In this document: one piece after another, positions 39,665 through 53,117 of the stretch
Layout of the letters: each line of letters starts with the position of its first letter
Numbering within the stretch: position 1 is the first letter of the stretch
Origin: Ceratothoa steindachneri
Lineage: Eukaryota > Arthropoda > Malacostraca > Isopoda > Cymothoidae
DNA length: 64,000 bases
Assembly: GCA_963969495.1 (NCBI GenBank)
Contig: OZ018322.1
Coordinates: forward strand, 158,068,848 to 158,132,847
Direction: 5' to 3'
Notes under the pieces: generated by a model
Databases searched by the model: none
The model's input: only the letters and a program-made list of their open reading frames with translations
What the model was told of the DNA's origin: nothing
Position numbers and translations under genes: made by a program

Positions 39665-40479
39665 ATAATGAAGAAACAAGGTAAGGAACACAGAATATAT
39701 ATAAGGTAAGACACATCCTAAACAAAGTGAAACATCAGAAAACAATCTGGGAAAAACTGGAGTGAATCTGATGCTAATGTCAATCTAAATAAAATGAAAC
39801 GGAACCAGAAACAATTTTGAGAGTTGCTAATCTCCGAGAACCATTGCATCCGCGCGTTTATAAATATGATTGGCCACTCTATTCTATATATATTTGTTAA
39901 ATTGCATTGCCCTTCAGAAAAATTGAAATTATAAACTTTGTTGATGATAATGGTTTCCGCAATTCTCCTCTCATTTTAAGCACAATATAGAATTGATTTT
40001 AACCCTGCAAAAATCATTTATAAATCAAATAGATAAATAAAAACAATGATAAACGAAAACAAATAAATTGAAGTTGAGAAAATAAGAATAAGTTTGCATA
40101 AGTCTGCAACAAAAAAGATTGAAAGCGTTCATAACTCTTATACAATTTACTGGATATATGGTCATCGATTACTTAAACAAAAACTGAGTTAAATGGAAAG
40201 CGTCTCCCTCACTACTAGAGTAAATCCACTATACTCTCCTCACCCACTATCTATCATATTATCTACAAAACGAAATATTTTCCTAACTATTATTCATGAA
40301 TGAATCAATCAATAGAGAGATTTCTGGGTGGGACTTTGAAAATTCACGCTTATTCAGAAGAAACTCCAGATACCGGAGGCTCCGTCAAAAAACCGGAATT
40401 TTTATTCACTTTTCCTTGCCGGTTTTTTAAAAAGGGAATTATAATAGAGGCCTAAATATTATACTTCTGTCGAACTAAA
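39665..40479. other. Unassigned
   Basis: No family recognised. Possibly the decayed body of the minus-strand PLE whose 3' end is at 39636-39664, but no RT motif was seen. Confidence 0.35.
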
Positions 40480-42245
40480 CTCACCCTGCACTCCCCTTAC
40501 CGGGGTAAGGGAGTTAAAGTGAGTTGAACTGCTATCCATCTTACCTCGTCCGAACTATGCTGGTAGGCATAATTTGGAGCACGAAGGAAAGCAGTATCGA
40601 AAAGTAGTCCATTGTGTAACTCAGCGTCACGAACCGGAAAATGGGCAGGACTGTAACTTCGGAGATGTGGGGCACCATCTCTAAACTGGGAGCCCAGCTA
40701 GGAACCAGCCGTTGCTACGTATGACGGCTGGAGTTCTGTTAGCCAAAGCCTCGATGGGCGGCACCCCTGATGGGCGATGATTGATTTCGCTCTAAACAAC
40801 AAAAAGTTTCCCATACACTTACATCTAGAGAGCGCACCCTCCTAGGGGTTCACCTTTCATCATTTCATTCACCCATCCGGCAGTTTACTATCATTTAAGC
40901 TCGCTTACAACGGGAAGGCGGTTGCCCTCTTAAGCGCTCTATTTTAATGAATAAATTAGAACCCACAGAAGAGGGTAGAAGGTTACTAGCTAAATACCAC
41001 GAATAAGGAGCGACCCTTCAGTAGTTACCCTCCCTGAGGGGGCACCTCGGACAAAATGGCTCAAAATGTAACCAGCAGGCTCCCGCTGCGCACCATTCTT
41101 GTCATAGCAGATCGAGCAGAGAGAAGACTTTTGAAGTTGCCCTTCGGCAACTAAAGATTGCCATGATCAAGCTACTCGAGATTTCCTCGGGTTACGTCGC
41201 TATATGCCAAAAGGAAAAGGATGTCTACGCCATGATGAAAGAAGACATAGTTGAAGTGCTACACGAAAAGGTCTGCAGCCTACCATCCTTTTATGGTTAC
41301 ACTATTAATGTTGAATCTGTGTTCTAATTTCAGCACATGAAGTCAACACTAATAATGAAACAATTAAATAATGGAACTACGAAATGTTGACGGTAAACCA
41401 CTCACAATAACTCTTCGACGGAACACTCATATTGGTAAAAATGGGAATAAAGTACCATCAAATCATGAATTCCATTGAAGTGGATATGAGCATGGGTAAA
41501 ATGATCATCGCCACTGGATACCAACCACCGAGACGAAACTATTTTCCGAACCATACCATCATGAATATATTCGTGCGAAGAGCCCCCACCATTCAGATGG
41601 GAGATCTGAATGCAGGATTTGCAGCATCTGGGTATACTCGTTCAAATGGAAAATGGAGATGCTTGGACACCATCTTGGCCAGAAACATCGTGCAGAAGCT
41701 GGGTCCTGATTTCTCAACTTTCATAAAGAGAAGATTAGCAAACAAGCCAGATATCTACTTGGTCCATTTCCTCCTCCCCTTTAATTATCTCATGATCCTT
41801 GAGGTTATTCCTTGTATCTACTTTATAAGGATTAACCTACAAATAAAGGTAAACTATATTATTAATTCCAGCCCGCACCATGAAGGCCTATAACAGAGCG
41901 AATTGGGATATTACGAGAGCTTCCTCAGAAAATATATCCTAACAAATCTGGATGGAAAAACGCTAGAGGAGATTGATTAGGAAATGCAAAAGCTGGAGGA
42001 CCAGTTAATAGAGGTAACTATGCAATTCTTGAAACTCTTATACTTCTTTCTTTTCACCACTATTCCCAAACCCACTTTCCTTCTACAGCACTATCTCTCA
42101 CACTTGCATAATCAACACTTCCGCACAATAAATCGATCAAAGAGATTAGAATTAGAGATCGACAAGGCAGCTACTCATGTTCATCTCTCCGAAGACACGC
42201 CACGATTTCGCCGAATAAAAAGTGTCACCCGCTATAACTAGTGAC
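40480..42245 (+). pseudogene. LINE family A copy 5 (5' UTR, gag start, endonuclease)
   Basis: The 5' UTR at 40560-40890 aligns with the minus-strand 5' UTR of copy 2 (shared AATGGGCA, ACTGGGAGCC-type, GGGCGGCA and AACAAAAAGT landmarks). A gag start at 41055 (MAQNVTSRLPLRTILVIADR) is followed in a shifted frame by IKLLEISSGYVAICQKEKD, matching KLLDDPSGYVEFTKREND of copy 2. The endonuclease frame 41432-41893 has IIATGYQPPRRNYFPNH and IQMGDLNAGFAASGYTRSNG with an intact GDLNA box. The zinc-knuckle part of gag and the whole RT are missing, so the copy has an internal deletion and a 3' truncation. Linker traces reach about 42240. Confidence 0.82.
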
Positions 42246-42368
42246 CTTCCTACGCCGAACACAAATGGATTAAGATAGAGCAATAAGCTTTTCACTTTAC
42301 CAATCTGGTCAAATCCTCCTCCATCTAGCCTGCCGACTACAAAGAAGCAGTCATTACGGGATGGCAAC

Positions 42369-42590
42369 AATCGTGGATTATTAGCTGCCTTACCACCCGA
42401 GAGAGTGGAGCGAATTCAATCACCATCGAGACTTCCCGTCTTCTACCAAGCAGCCTTTACGTAATGGTCGAAAATCGTGGATTTTTTTATGTTCTACCGC
42501 CCAAGAGGGTGGAGCGAATTCCACCACCAGCGAGACTCTTGTCTTCACCTAAGCAGCCGAGGAATTGTGCGGCTTTGCTGCCCGACACCT
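42369..42590 (+). repeat. 104-bp tandem repeat, two diverged units
   Basis: Units start at 42371 and 42475 with TCGTGGAT and share ACCRCCCRAGAG, GGTGGAGCGAATTC, CACCA and CGAGACT, then a CAAGCAGCC or TAAGCAGCC end. It directly follows LINE A copy 5. The origin is unknown. Confidence 0.8.
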
Positions 42591-43448
42591 TGGATAGATT
42601 TCCACCTACGATCATTTAATCGCAGGGTAACTCCTCTAAGTCTCAAAATCCTTGAGCTCTGCGAGATTCGGCAGCATGAATGATTCGAGATATTTTTCTA
42701 CGCACCAGACTTATTCGAGCAGCCTAGATGATGTAAAGGAATCCAACAAACGGGCAATGAGAGGGTTTAAAAAAACATCCCGTGTAAGTAAGTTTAGTAA
42801 TGTATGTAGATTCTGTGGTATTTTTTAAAAAAGTGCAATTAGTTAAAAATTCCAGTGTCCGGGGATGATAATAATAGTAATTGTGTAAATTCGTGTATAT
42901 ATAGATATAAATTTAACTCCGTTCCGTGGAGTTCAGGAAAATAGTGTGGTGCCTAGACACAAAGAAATATATATAAAAAAGGTTTAGTTCGTGATGAGGA
43001 AATGCAAGTACTACATGCAGAACGCTTTAATCAATACTCTTAAATCGCTTGGGATAAAAAAGGTTATACAAAGAATCTCCGGACTGCTGATCCCTGTGAA
43101 ATTTATGTTATGAGGTCAAGGATAACACATGAAATACAAAAGTATATATAATGTGGTGGGCGCGCGCACAAAGCTGTAGGTATGCCTAGTAATATAAATT
43201 CAAATTATACTGCAGCCAATGCTAAAAGTGAAGGATGGGCGTAATAATGTTGTATTGCGCACACGCACACGCATACGGACACGCACACGCACACGTACAT
43301 ACAAACTTAATTTTTTTGCATTTAAGAGTTCCAGTTCATGCAGCCAAACGCTTTAAACAACTTCTGAATGCTTTGAATGATCTAAAAGTTTGTACGTAGA
43401 TATTTTTATTATAATATGTTAACACATATTATAATAAATGTATCTCAA
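42591..43448. other. Unassigned, with a (CACACG)n-like simple repeat
   Basis: A purine-pyrimidine alternating stretch of CACACG-type units lies at about 43256-43310. No gene was recognised. Confidence 0.5.
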
Positions 43449-44430
43449 AAATGAGCATTTTGAAGTTTTATAAAACTCGATAATAGGTTCACAGTACATC
43501 AAAATATTATTTCATGTAAAGGAAAATCAATAAGTGTTGTGAAAGGAGCAATAAAATTTTTAAGCCTCTGATTTATTGATTAATTCTCTGAATAAAATGT
43601 GGTATATTTTTATTAAGTCTGAAAAAAAATTGACAGTTAGACTGTTGAATTTAGTCAGCGGTGCTCACAGTTTTACTAGGCGAAGGCATTTTTCGCACTC
43701 TCCGAAATCGTTACCTCATTTACCAGGTAGAGGGATGTAAATAGCCAATGTACTTCGTCCACTAATTTTGAGTAGTTGAAATTAAAAATCTTGAATTTAA
43801 ATTGATATAAGTGTGTGTGTATGCATAATGGAAAACAAGGGTGTGTAGATTGATAGATGAAAGTAGAGAAGTGGTGAAAAGAGAAAGTAGTATCGTAGTG
43901 TGCAAAGAGATGCAGGGTGCCTGGTGGTCAGGCCTATCACTTTCATAAATATAACTGTATGTGTTTCTTTCGTTGTTTTCGTTATAGTTTTTATTTTATG
44001 ACGTCCAAGACATTTTACTTAATATTTTTAATGTTCTTTAGGTATTTCATGCGCATTTACTGTTGTTTTGGAATTATTACTTAAAATTAGTGCTTAGTTT
44101 TTATTGTATTTTAATTATTTTGTTCTATATGTAATTCAGTATTTTCTGTGTCTTGTTTTCTTCTTTCTTCACGTCACGTTTAGTTTAATCGAGTCTTGTT
44201 TGCTGTGAGATGATCAAAACCGGGTTTTTTCCTTGAATCTAGGTTGTTATATCTTGATCGGATTATTGTGACATTTTTTATTGTTTTTACATTCTTCTCA
44301 TGGCTAGAGCGGCACATCGTCCCCTGCCGTCTAGTTCCTCGCCCGCCAATAGGCGAGCAGAGCTTGGAAATCTGGTGCGACATATAACTCCTCCGAATGA
44401 TATCCTCATTCAGTTCCTAATTAAACAGTT
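43449..44430 (+). repeat. Dispersed repeat R1, copy 2 (partner at 21129-22110)
   Basis: Same landmarks and order as copy 1. The right end overlaps a short intact ORF (44300-44467) that is broken in copy 1, suggesting that the repeat is a 5' leader plus the beginning of an element's first ORF. Confidence 0.8.
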
Positions 44431-44467
44431 TTTGCAGAATCCAGCTCTTAATTTCCCTCAACTGTAG
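44300..44467 (+). CDS. 55-residue ORF at the end of repeat R1
   Basis: ATG at 44300 gives MARAAHRPLPSSSSPANRRA, then a hydrophobic, regularly spaced segment (PPNDILIQFLIKQF), stop at 44465. It has no known domain. It sits where repeat R1 ends and may be the truncated N-terminus of an ORF1. A similar segment (PRNILIQLIKSDF) is on the minus strand near 12230. The corresponding DNA in R1 copy 1 has stops. It could also be chance; no expression evidence exists. Confidence 0.35.
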   Translation: MARAAHRPLPSSSSPANRRAELGNLVRHITPPNDILIQFLIKQFLQNPALNFPQL

Positions 44468-45949
44468 AGGAAGCTACGATAACCTAATTACACAGGCTAA
44501 AAAATTCAAGACAGAGACCCTTCTCACCCCCATAAACAAACCTTGAGGCGCCTTATTATTTTATTTCATTACAGAGAAAACAGGTTGCCATCATTCTAAG
44601 CTCAAGATGAACCAATGATGTTTTGCTATTATCTTCTAAATCTGCTACACAATGGGATTAAATATTCTTCCATTTCATTACTACTTCCTGTCCAAGTAAA
44701 GGAGACCCTTGAAAGTGTAAAGAAATTGTTACTTAATATCAGGTATGAAGAATATAAGTGGCAAATGTAAGGAGAGTTCAAAATCTTAGGCGAGCTTATC
44801 GATCAACAGGTGGGCTTGACAAAAATGTCATGTTTCCTTATGCGAATGAGATATAGAGTTAAATAAGAGCACATGGTTGTCACGAATTGGCCATGAAGAA
44901 GAAATCTGTTGGCTGGATCCCCCCAAATTTTGTACAAGCACTTGATTAAACATACAAAAATTACAGCTACATCCTTTGCACATCAAAGTAGATTTGATTA
45001 AACGATTAGGTAAAGTTATGCTTGTAGATGAAACATAATTGTATTACATATTAAAAAGTTTCCCCAAAATCAGCATACAGAAAATTAAAGTAGGGATATG
45101 AAAGATGCACCATATTTTGAGTAAACCATGACTGAATTTCAGAAATAGGCATAAGTGAGTTACACGTGTTTTGTCAGGAGCTTTTGAGGAAACAATAAGT
45201 ATTCAAATTACAAAGTCCTAAAAAAATTTGCGTGCGATATAAGTGTTAAAGTTCCCTTTCTACACTCACAGAAGAGTAATTTCTAAGGGAATCTAGGACA
45301 TCTGAGGAAGGAGCAAGGTGGGAGATTTCACAAGAACATTGAAGAAATGGAGTGGTGGTACCTGGTAAAGTGGAGGTCAATCAAGATTGTGTATTACTCT
45401 TTGATCTTAAATCTATGTCATTTCTGAGAGACTGAACTTGCAATAAATTAAATTAAAGTAAGTTTAAACAAAAATAAAATTACCTTAAACGCATGGTAAC
45501 TGGAATATAAGGTAATGAATATTTATAAACATTATTGATTCCTGTGTATTAATATACAAATCCTTTGTATTTATGTACATAGTAATTTTATCTAGAAAAA
45601 GGGTCTCAATATTAAATGAACGACAGAAAATTATTTATTGTCGGCATTTGTTTCAATTCTCTATGGTCGACTAAACTGAGACATCTTTGTTATCAAGATT
45701 AGTAAAAGTTTCAGAATCAGCATTAAATAGACCGACAGTCATCATTCACTTCATTTAAAAAAGGAGGACTCTTTTTTTATTACTTTATATTCACAGGATT
45801 ACATAAAAATACAAATCTGGTTCAAATGTAGTTCATAATGAGGAGTGGGGAGCTACGTTCCCTACAATTTGTCGACAATATATCGTCAGTATAATTTATT
45901 CATTTATTATGATCTTTCTTAAAGTCTTCCCTCTATTCATCAACATTCA
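44468..45949. other. Unassigned; weak mariner-like trace
   Basis: Plus-strand frames near 44890-45045 read KKSVGWIPPNFVQALD and KVMLVDET, vaguely like the mariner region before the first catalytic Asp. The match is too weak to call. Nothing else was recognised. Confidence 0.25.
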
Positions 45950-46260
45950 ATTTAGAGAACTTAAAATAACAAGAAAATTTTTAACTAACGAATTTTGCGA
46001 AAGATTCTGGTCACTGATGAAGCGAACTTTTATGTTGCCGGGAAAGTCAACTCTACAAAAACTAGATACTGGTGTTCAACCAATCTTCATTGGTTTGATT
46101 CATCAAAGTGTCGAATGCCTCGTAGTCTGGTATGGGGGATAGGGACAGACGTAATTTTTGGTCCCTTCTTCTTTAACGAGACAGTAATCAGGAACCAATT
46201 AGAATTTACCTAATCAGACAGTTTTGAGAACTCTGTATTGAACAACGAGGAGAAATTGAG
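45950..46260 (+). pseudogene. Tc1/mariner-like transposase fragment (DDE domain start)
   Basis: The frame 45995-46213 reads RKILVTDEANFYVAGKVNST, then TRYWCSTNLHWFD and IGTDVIFGPFFFNETV. An Asp-Glu-Ala-x-Phe box with a downstream YW and GPFFF is typical of the catalytic domain of IS630/Tc1/mariner-type transposases with the DUF4817 helix-turn-helix, the same general type as at 22.5 and 58.3 kb. Only the first catalytic Asp region remains. Confidence 0.7.
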
Positions 46261-46360
46261 TTTCCACAAAATAGTTGAGATCTTTCACCAGTGGACTTTC
46301 ATTTGTTGAGACAAATAAACCTAGTGTACGAAGACAAAATTCAAAGCATTTTTCACTATA

Positions 46361-46895
46361 TGCATTTGTGTATTTGCCGCGTGTTTAACGCATTTTCTCT
46401 TTGTCCTTTGAATCCCAAATTAGTTCTCTTTCTCCTTCTCGTTCGACCATGCGAAGCATGCCTTATAAAGCGTGTCTATGACGAACATTTTTGTCTTCCG
46501 CGTATCCGAGTGATCTAAAGGGCAGTTTAATTAAGATCAAAGGGGTTGCTCGCTGCCTCAATGTGTACGGTTGAAATCTCATCCAAGCTCGGATTTTTTC
46601 GAAGTTAGAAATAACTATTTCCGAATAAAAATTATTCCGTTTTCTCTTTCCTGCGGTGAAGTTGGATTTATATCATCATTTCCTCGCGCTCATGAGAGAT
46701 ATATGCATTTGTGTATTTGCCGCGTGCTTAACTCATTTTCTCCTTTGTCTTTAAATCTTGAATTAGCTCTCTTTCTCCTTCTCGTTCGACCATGCGAAGC
46801 GTGCCTTGAAAAGCTTTTATATTCAGAAGATTTTTGACTTCCGTGTAGCCGAGTGGTCATAAAGGCGGTTTAGACCACTCGGCTACGCGATACAT
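46361..46895 (+). repeat. 343-bp tandem duplication ending in a tRNA-like motif
   Basis: TGCATTTGTGTATTTGCCGC starts at 46361 and again at 46704. Each unit continues with CTCTTTCTCCTTCTCGTTCG and CCATGCGAAGC, and ends with CCGCGTATCCGAGTGATCTA or CCGTGTAGCCGAGTGGTCAT. The latter resembles the A-box half of tRNA-Leu/Ser. Short open frames over the units are by-products. Confidence 0.8.
46842..46889. repeat. Palindrome containing a tRNA Leu/Ser-like A box
   Basis: CGTGTAGCCGAGTGGTC (46842-46858) pairs with GACCACTCGGCTACGCG (46873-46889) with one mismatch and a 14-base loop. It is not a functional tRNA: the remaining arms are absent. Confidence 0.85.
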
Positions 46896-47845
46896 TCTTT
46901 CAAATTAATTCTATAAAAACACTTATTCACCGTGCTTATAACCTATACTTAACTTATTCTCATCTCCATAAAGAATTTGACTTTCTTCGTAATTTTTCAA
47001 AATTAAATGTTATCCCAGTAATTTATACGATATGTTACTTAAGAAACTCTTATACCAGCAATATGAGCCAAAGTTACCTATTAGCACAGTCCCCAAAGAA
47101 TCTCCCTATATAACTTTACCATACTTAGGTTCTCTCAACGGTTCTTTACGTAAAGAATTATTAAGATATCTCCAACAATAATTTACTCACATGCATTTTA
47201 AAATAATCTTCATAAATTATTTATAAATTGGTCCAATATTCAATGTAAAGGACACACTCCCTCAGAACTTACGTAGCTGCCTAGTTTATCAGTTCATTTG
47301 TCCTCGCTGTGATCGATAATCATATATAGGCATCATCCTTAGTTTTCTGGAGGTCTGGGTGTGTTCTTACCTAGGTATTACCAATAGAACTGGCAAACCT
47401 TTGAACCATAAAGAAATATCATCCATAAGAACTCACATTATACAATGTAAAACTGATGTCACTCATGAGAATTTTAAAATTCTTGAACATTGTAATAATG
47501 AAATCTCTCTTCGTATCTTAGTCTATGTATATTAAAACCTTTCATTAATAACGACAGAAGGGTGGCTCCCCTCCTCCTAGTTTAACTACTCCCCCATCCA
47601 ACGCACTTACTCCCTGTCCCCCCTTCATTAACTTATTCAGTTAAATGTTCCTCAGGGCTCAACCCGGTAAGTTCCATGCTCCGTCCTTTTCTCTCCTTAA
47701 TCTTCCATATTTAAATAAAGTTTTGTCCTCTAATTTGGATTTTCACCTTATACCAATAATTAATATGTTAGAATTTAAATATTTCTTTATTTCCCTCTTT
47801 CAGACTTGAAGATAAGCCTAGAGCCTAAAACGTTGTCATTAAAGA
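46896..47845 (+). pseudogene. Penelope-like element 3' remnant (GIY-YIG)
   Basis: Plus-strand frames in order: NSIKTLIHRAYNLYLTYSHL, EFDFLRNFSKLN, then TLPYLGSLNGSLRKELL in a shifted frame, then a Cys-rich GIY-YIG region at 47285-47530 (VYQFICPRCDR, a stop, SYIG, and NRTGKPLNHKEISSIRTHII with CKTDVTHENFKILEHC). This is the C-terminal half of a PLE protein with stops and frameshifts. The 3' UTR carries the hairpin motif at 47804-47836. It is a different lineage from the PLEs at 4.4 and 37.8 kb, judging by the spacing around the YIG box. Confidence 0.75.
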
Positions 47846-48012
47846 ATAGTAAAATGTTAGCCCTTCAATATGTTTAGGCCTAACCCTCCGCCCCAGATTA
47901 GCCACAAGTAGGGGATTAGGAGGAAAAAAAGTGGATCTTGTGTTATGCTTTTCTCTTATATATTTTCTGCCCAGTGTCAGTTGAAAAAGGGTGTGAGATA
48001 CACCGAAACTGT
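47804..48012 (+). other. Two PLE 3'-end hairpin motifs (copies c and d)
   Basis: Copy c (47804) reads ACTTGAAGATAAGCC then TAGAGCCTAAAACGTTG. Copy d (47980) reads GTTGAAAAAGGGTGTGAGAT followed by ACACCGAAACTG, with GGTGT pairing to ACACC. Copy d lies just before the 300-bp (TA)n array. Confidence 0.6.
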
Positions 48013-48050
48013 TCTGAATTAAATTGTTTTCAGAGAATGTGGTTTAATTC

Positions 48051-50095
<2,045 letters not shown>

Positions 50096-50124
50096 AGTGT
50101 CGTATAAGATTAGTTCGTATAAAA

Positions 50125-50735
50125 TTGTTCAAATTAGGGTCCCAGTATGATTTAATTTTATTTTATACTGAAGTAAAACGTCTTTCCAGAGACAAAGTTT
50201 TAAGAAGAGTATTTGAATTAAAAAGTGAGCTTGAAATACTTTTCTCTTCTCATAACAAAAATGAATTTAAATCACTCTTTAAAAATGTTGAAAATTTGCA
50301 TATATTGACATATCTTGCAGATATCTTTGAACACTTCAATAAAGTTAATGTATCTCTGCAAGGAAGTGGTTCTTCCATCATCCATTCATTTAAAAAAAAT
50401 GAAATCATTGAAAATGAAATTAAAGCTTAGGTACAAGAACATAGAAAAAAAGAAATTGTACATGTTTCCAACTCTCGGTGAAGCAATTGAAGAATGCCCA
50501 GACGATGGTGTTGAAAATATTGATAAGTTGTATCCCATTATAAAAGAGCATTTGAAGATTTATTTCCTGTAATAGAAAATAAAATTCCGGCAGTAGAAAA
50601 TGAAAAGACAGTCTTTGCTCTTGTGACAAATCCTCTTTCGCAGGATACTACAAACTCTCCTGAAAATATCCAAGAAAAATGCATTGAAATTAGTAATAGT
50701 TTTGAGGCCAAAAGTTGTGAGGGTATGGAACGTAC
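50125..50735 (+). pseudogene. hAT (ZBED5-like) transposase, middle part
   Basis: The frame 50125-50430 contains KVLRRVFELKSELEILF and LTYLADIFEHFNKVNVSLQG, a hallmark of the ZBED5/FAM200-type hAT family. It continues through frame changes with KAWVQEHRKKEIVHVSN-like and VIENKIPAVENEKTVFALV pieces. The N-terminal BED finger and catalytic first Asp region are absent. Breakpoint with the insertion is about 50735. Confidence 0.75.
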
Positions 50736-50739
50736 ATAC

Positions 50740-51955
50740 TCGCATGCCGCCAGACAATCGTAGAAACGAAAGAAATTTGTCGTTTGATTTGACCTTCATC
50801 TCCTCCCCCCCACCCTCCCCCAACATTCTACCGCCCTCCTCCGCCTTTTCCTTGACGTAAGTCGTCATCCGTGCCAAACTTCCCTAACAGGCGGCAGGAA
50901 GTCTGACGAAAGAAGGCCTATCTCACAGAAAAGCCTAATTTCTATTTGCCTTCTTTATGATACCATGGAGTTGTCCAGAAGGCGCTGCGGTAAGCGAATT
51001 GTCGTATATGGAATCTATCTCTCGAGTTCACACAGTCAGTGGTATAAATGAAAACACCGGTAATCTCTCGGCAGAAGTGTTCCAAACCTACTCGCGTAAC
51101 CCTCACGTTGAATGAGAGTCGTTGCCGTAACGTATCGACTGCCAACGAGCCGCTGAGTTAACTTGGTCGCTGTCTATTAGTGATCCTGAGGCAAATCCCG
51201 CCCCGAAGACCCTATGACTAGAAGAATACGCTCTGTTGCTCAACGTAACTTGAGGAAGAAAAAGGAACATCCAAATAGTTACTGGAAGTAACTATTTGTT
51301 AGTATAACATCCAGTTAGGAGTGAACTAACCGGAACTGCAGTTAGCAGCCCCGAACACGTCGTCTTATCCTCCCTCTCCCTGAGAACTCGTGTTAACGCC
51401 ACCCAAACCACCCCGTCTGGACCTGAGTAGTCGTCTCTCCAATCCATCACAATTAATGGTAATCTGTAAACCCAATGTCCCTCTATTCTTAAATTACCTA
51501 ATTAATTAACAGTGATTGATACTCTCATTGTGTCATTATAAATCTAGACGCTTAACGTCAGTGTTATCCTCCCCTTCTTTTTTAAAGAGATTCAAGTGAG
51601 TCATTCCCTGATATTATTATTTATAATTGCTGTCAACCCGGACTAATCCGTGTTTAATATTTAATCCTTATTTACCTAAATGCCCGTTTAACTATTGCTA
51701 CTAATTATTATTTTGGCGTAAAGTAAAGTTTATTTTTGTAGAGTGTTTCTTTGTGGCTCCTCTTTTTTGACGTACCCTTGGCAAGACTTTAATTAAGAAT
51801 CCCTTCGGCTAATTCATTCAGCCTGTATTATGCACTCTTAGAATTTAACAATCACAAACCTCCCCCGAGTAACAAGTGAGACTTTTATAGTGAGAATTCT
51901 GGCCGTGGCACAACCCGCTTCTAACCAGCTTTTGTCCGTTCAGTAGGAATTAAAG

Positions 51956-51999
<44 letters not shown>

Positions 52000-52035
52000 G
52001 ATCGTAGATTGAGTCATAGGGTCTCAATACCATCG
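50740..52035. other. Insertion in the hAT element, possibly LTR-derived
   Basis: The segment is GC-richer than its surroundings around 51000-51440, has no ORF of note, and ends near a TA array at 51958-51997. A region at 51711-51760 (GTAAAGTTTATTTTTGTAG) resembles an LTR 3' side, as at 30970. Two copies of an LTR cannot be found, so the identity is open. Confidence 0.35.
51958..51997. repeat. (TA)n microsatellite
   Basis: TA array at the right edge of the insertion in the hAT element. Confidence 0.97.
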
Positions 52036-52039
52036 ACTT

Positions 52040-52395
52040 AAACAAAAGCGGTGTGTCCAGATCAAGGAATAGAATAATTATTGGACCAGACTATGAGCAA
52101 TTCTACGACAAAAGTAAATTTACATCGCTATCACTTTATCAATTTGGGATAAATCGACAAATTTCTTATCCAACCTTATCAGACTTTGCGTTTAAAATAC
52201 TACTCCCATTTCGGACAACAGATTTGTGTGAATCTGCCTTTTCCTAACTTCTGGTCATTAAGAGCAAGCATCGAAATAAATAAAGCCGTGGAGATCATTT
52301 CCATTGTGGAATGTCATCCACACAACCGAGAATAAAACTGCTAACCGAAAAAAGCAAGCTCAGCCATCGCATTAAATGTAATGAAATGTAATTAA
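52040..52395 (+). pseudogene. hAT (ZBED5-like) transposase, C-terminal dimerisation part
   Basis: Reads SKFTSLSLYQFGINRQISYP, then LLPFRTTDLCESAFS and, after a stop, LLVIKSKHRNK. This is the hAT C-terminal (dimerisation) motif of the ZBED5 type. One or two frameshifts and a stop interrupt it. It continues the transposase of 50125-50735. Confidence 0.8.
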
Positions 52396-52493
52396 CATTC
52401 TATTTTTCAAACTTTTTTATCTTAATAAATGGTTCGAAGTTATGAATTCTCACATTAATTGGGTCACCACCAGAAAAAGGTTGAGAACCACCG

Positions 52494-53117
52494 TTTTAAA
52501 CAGTCACTATATGGACAATTAAAATAGCATATAAAGAAGAATAAAAAATAAAATTATTGAATGTATGTTGCAAGTCAAGTATTTTCTTCTGAGGATATAT
52601 GCAAATGTATTAACATATTTCTGTTTCAGAAAAATTCTTCAATATTTTATACGGGAATGTGGTATTTTTTGAAAACTCCAAACTCAAAATTTGAAACGGA
52701 GTGACTATTTACCGTAAATTTCCTCTTCTGCTCACCTACAAATTTCCAATTGCGTTTAATTACACCAATTATGCGAATAATTTTTGAGAAAAAAATGAAA
52801 AGTGGAGAAAAACAAATTCTCTTCTATTTTTGAAGGCATAACCATAACAACTCAACAATTCTTCTGTTACTTTATTCAATTTCACGCCAGTGATACTGAA
52901 TCGAATAGAATTTAGTGACAGAGCAATGCTATTCAAGAAATTCATATTGAAAGCAGCTACTTCACTTAGCCACCGGTCGTCAATCCTTTTAAGACACAGA
53001 CTCTCACACACTCTCTTTCTCTCTCCCACAAACTTTGTCTATATATCTCTCTTTCTCCATATCCATATTTTGTTGGACCATTGTGTATTTAGCCATAGTT
53101 AATTTAATTTGAAACTT
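52494..53117. other. Unassigned
   Basis: No feature recognised; contains a TC-rich run near 53000-53060. Confidence 0.4.

Larger units (their letters stand above)
50096..52493 (+). mobile_element. hAT element (ZBED5-like), split by a 1.3-kb insertion
   Basis: Transposase parts lie at 50125-50735 and 52040-52390 in the same orientation. The right end at 52493 matches a Charlie-type hAT terminus: the minus strand reads CGGTGGTTCTCAACCTTTTT from 52493. The stretch 50740-52035 between the two parts has no hAT similarity. The 5' half of the element, including its left end, is missing. Confidence 0.7.

Noticed and set aside
42369..42590. CRISPR-like array
   Set aside because: Only two diverged 104-bp units without spacer structure, in a eukaryotic transposon context.
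46842..46889. Possible tRNA gene
   Set aside because: Only an A-box-like half is present, mirrored into a palindrome; no anticodon, T arm or acceptor stem can be drawn.
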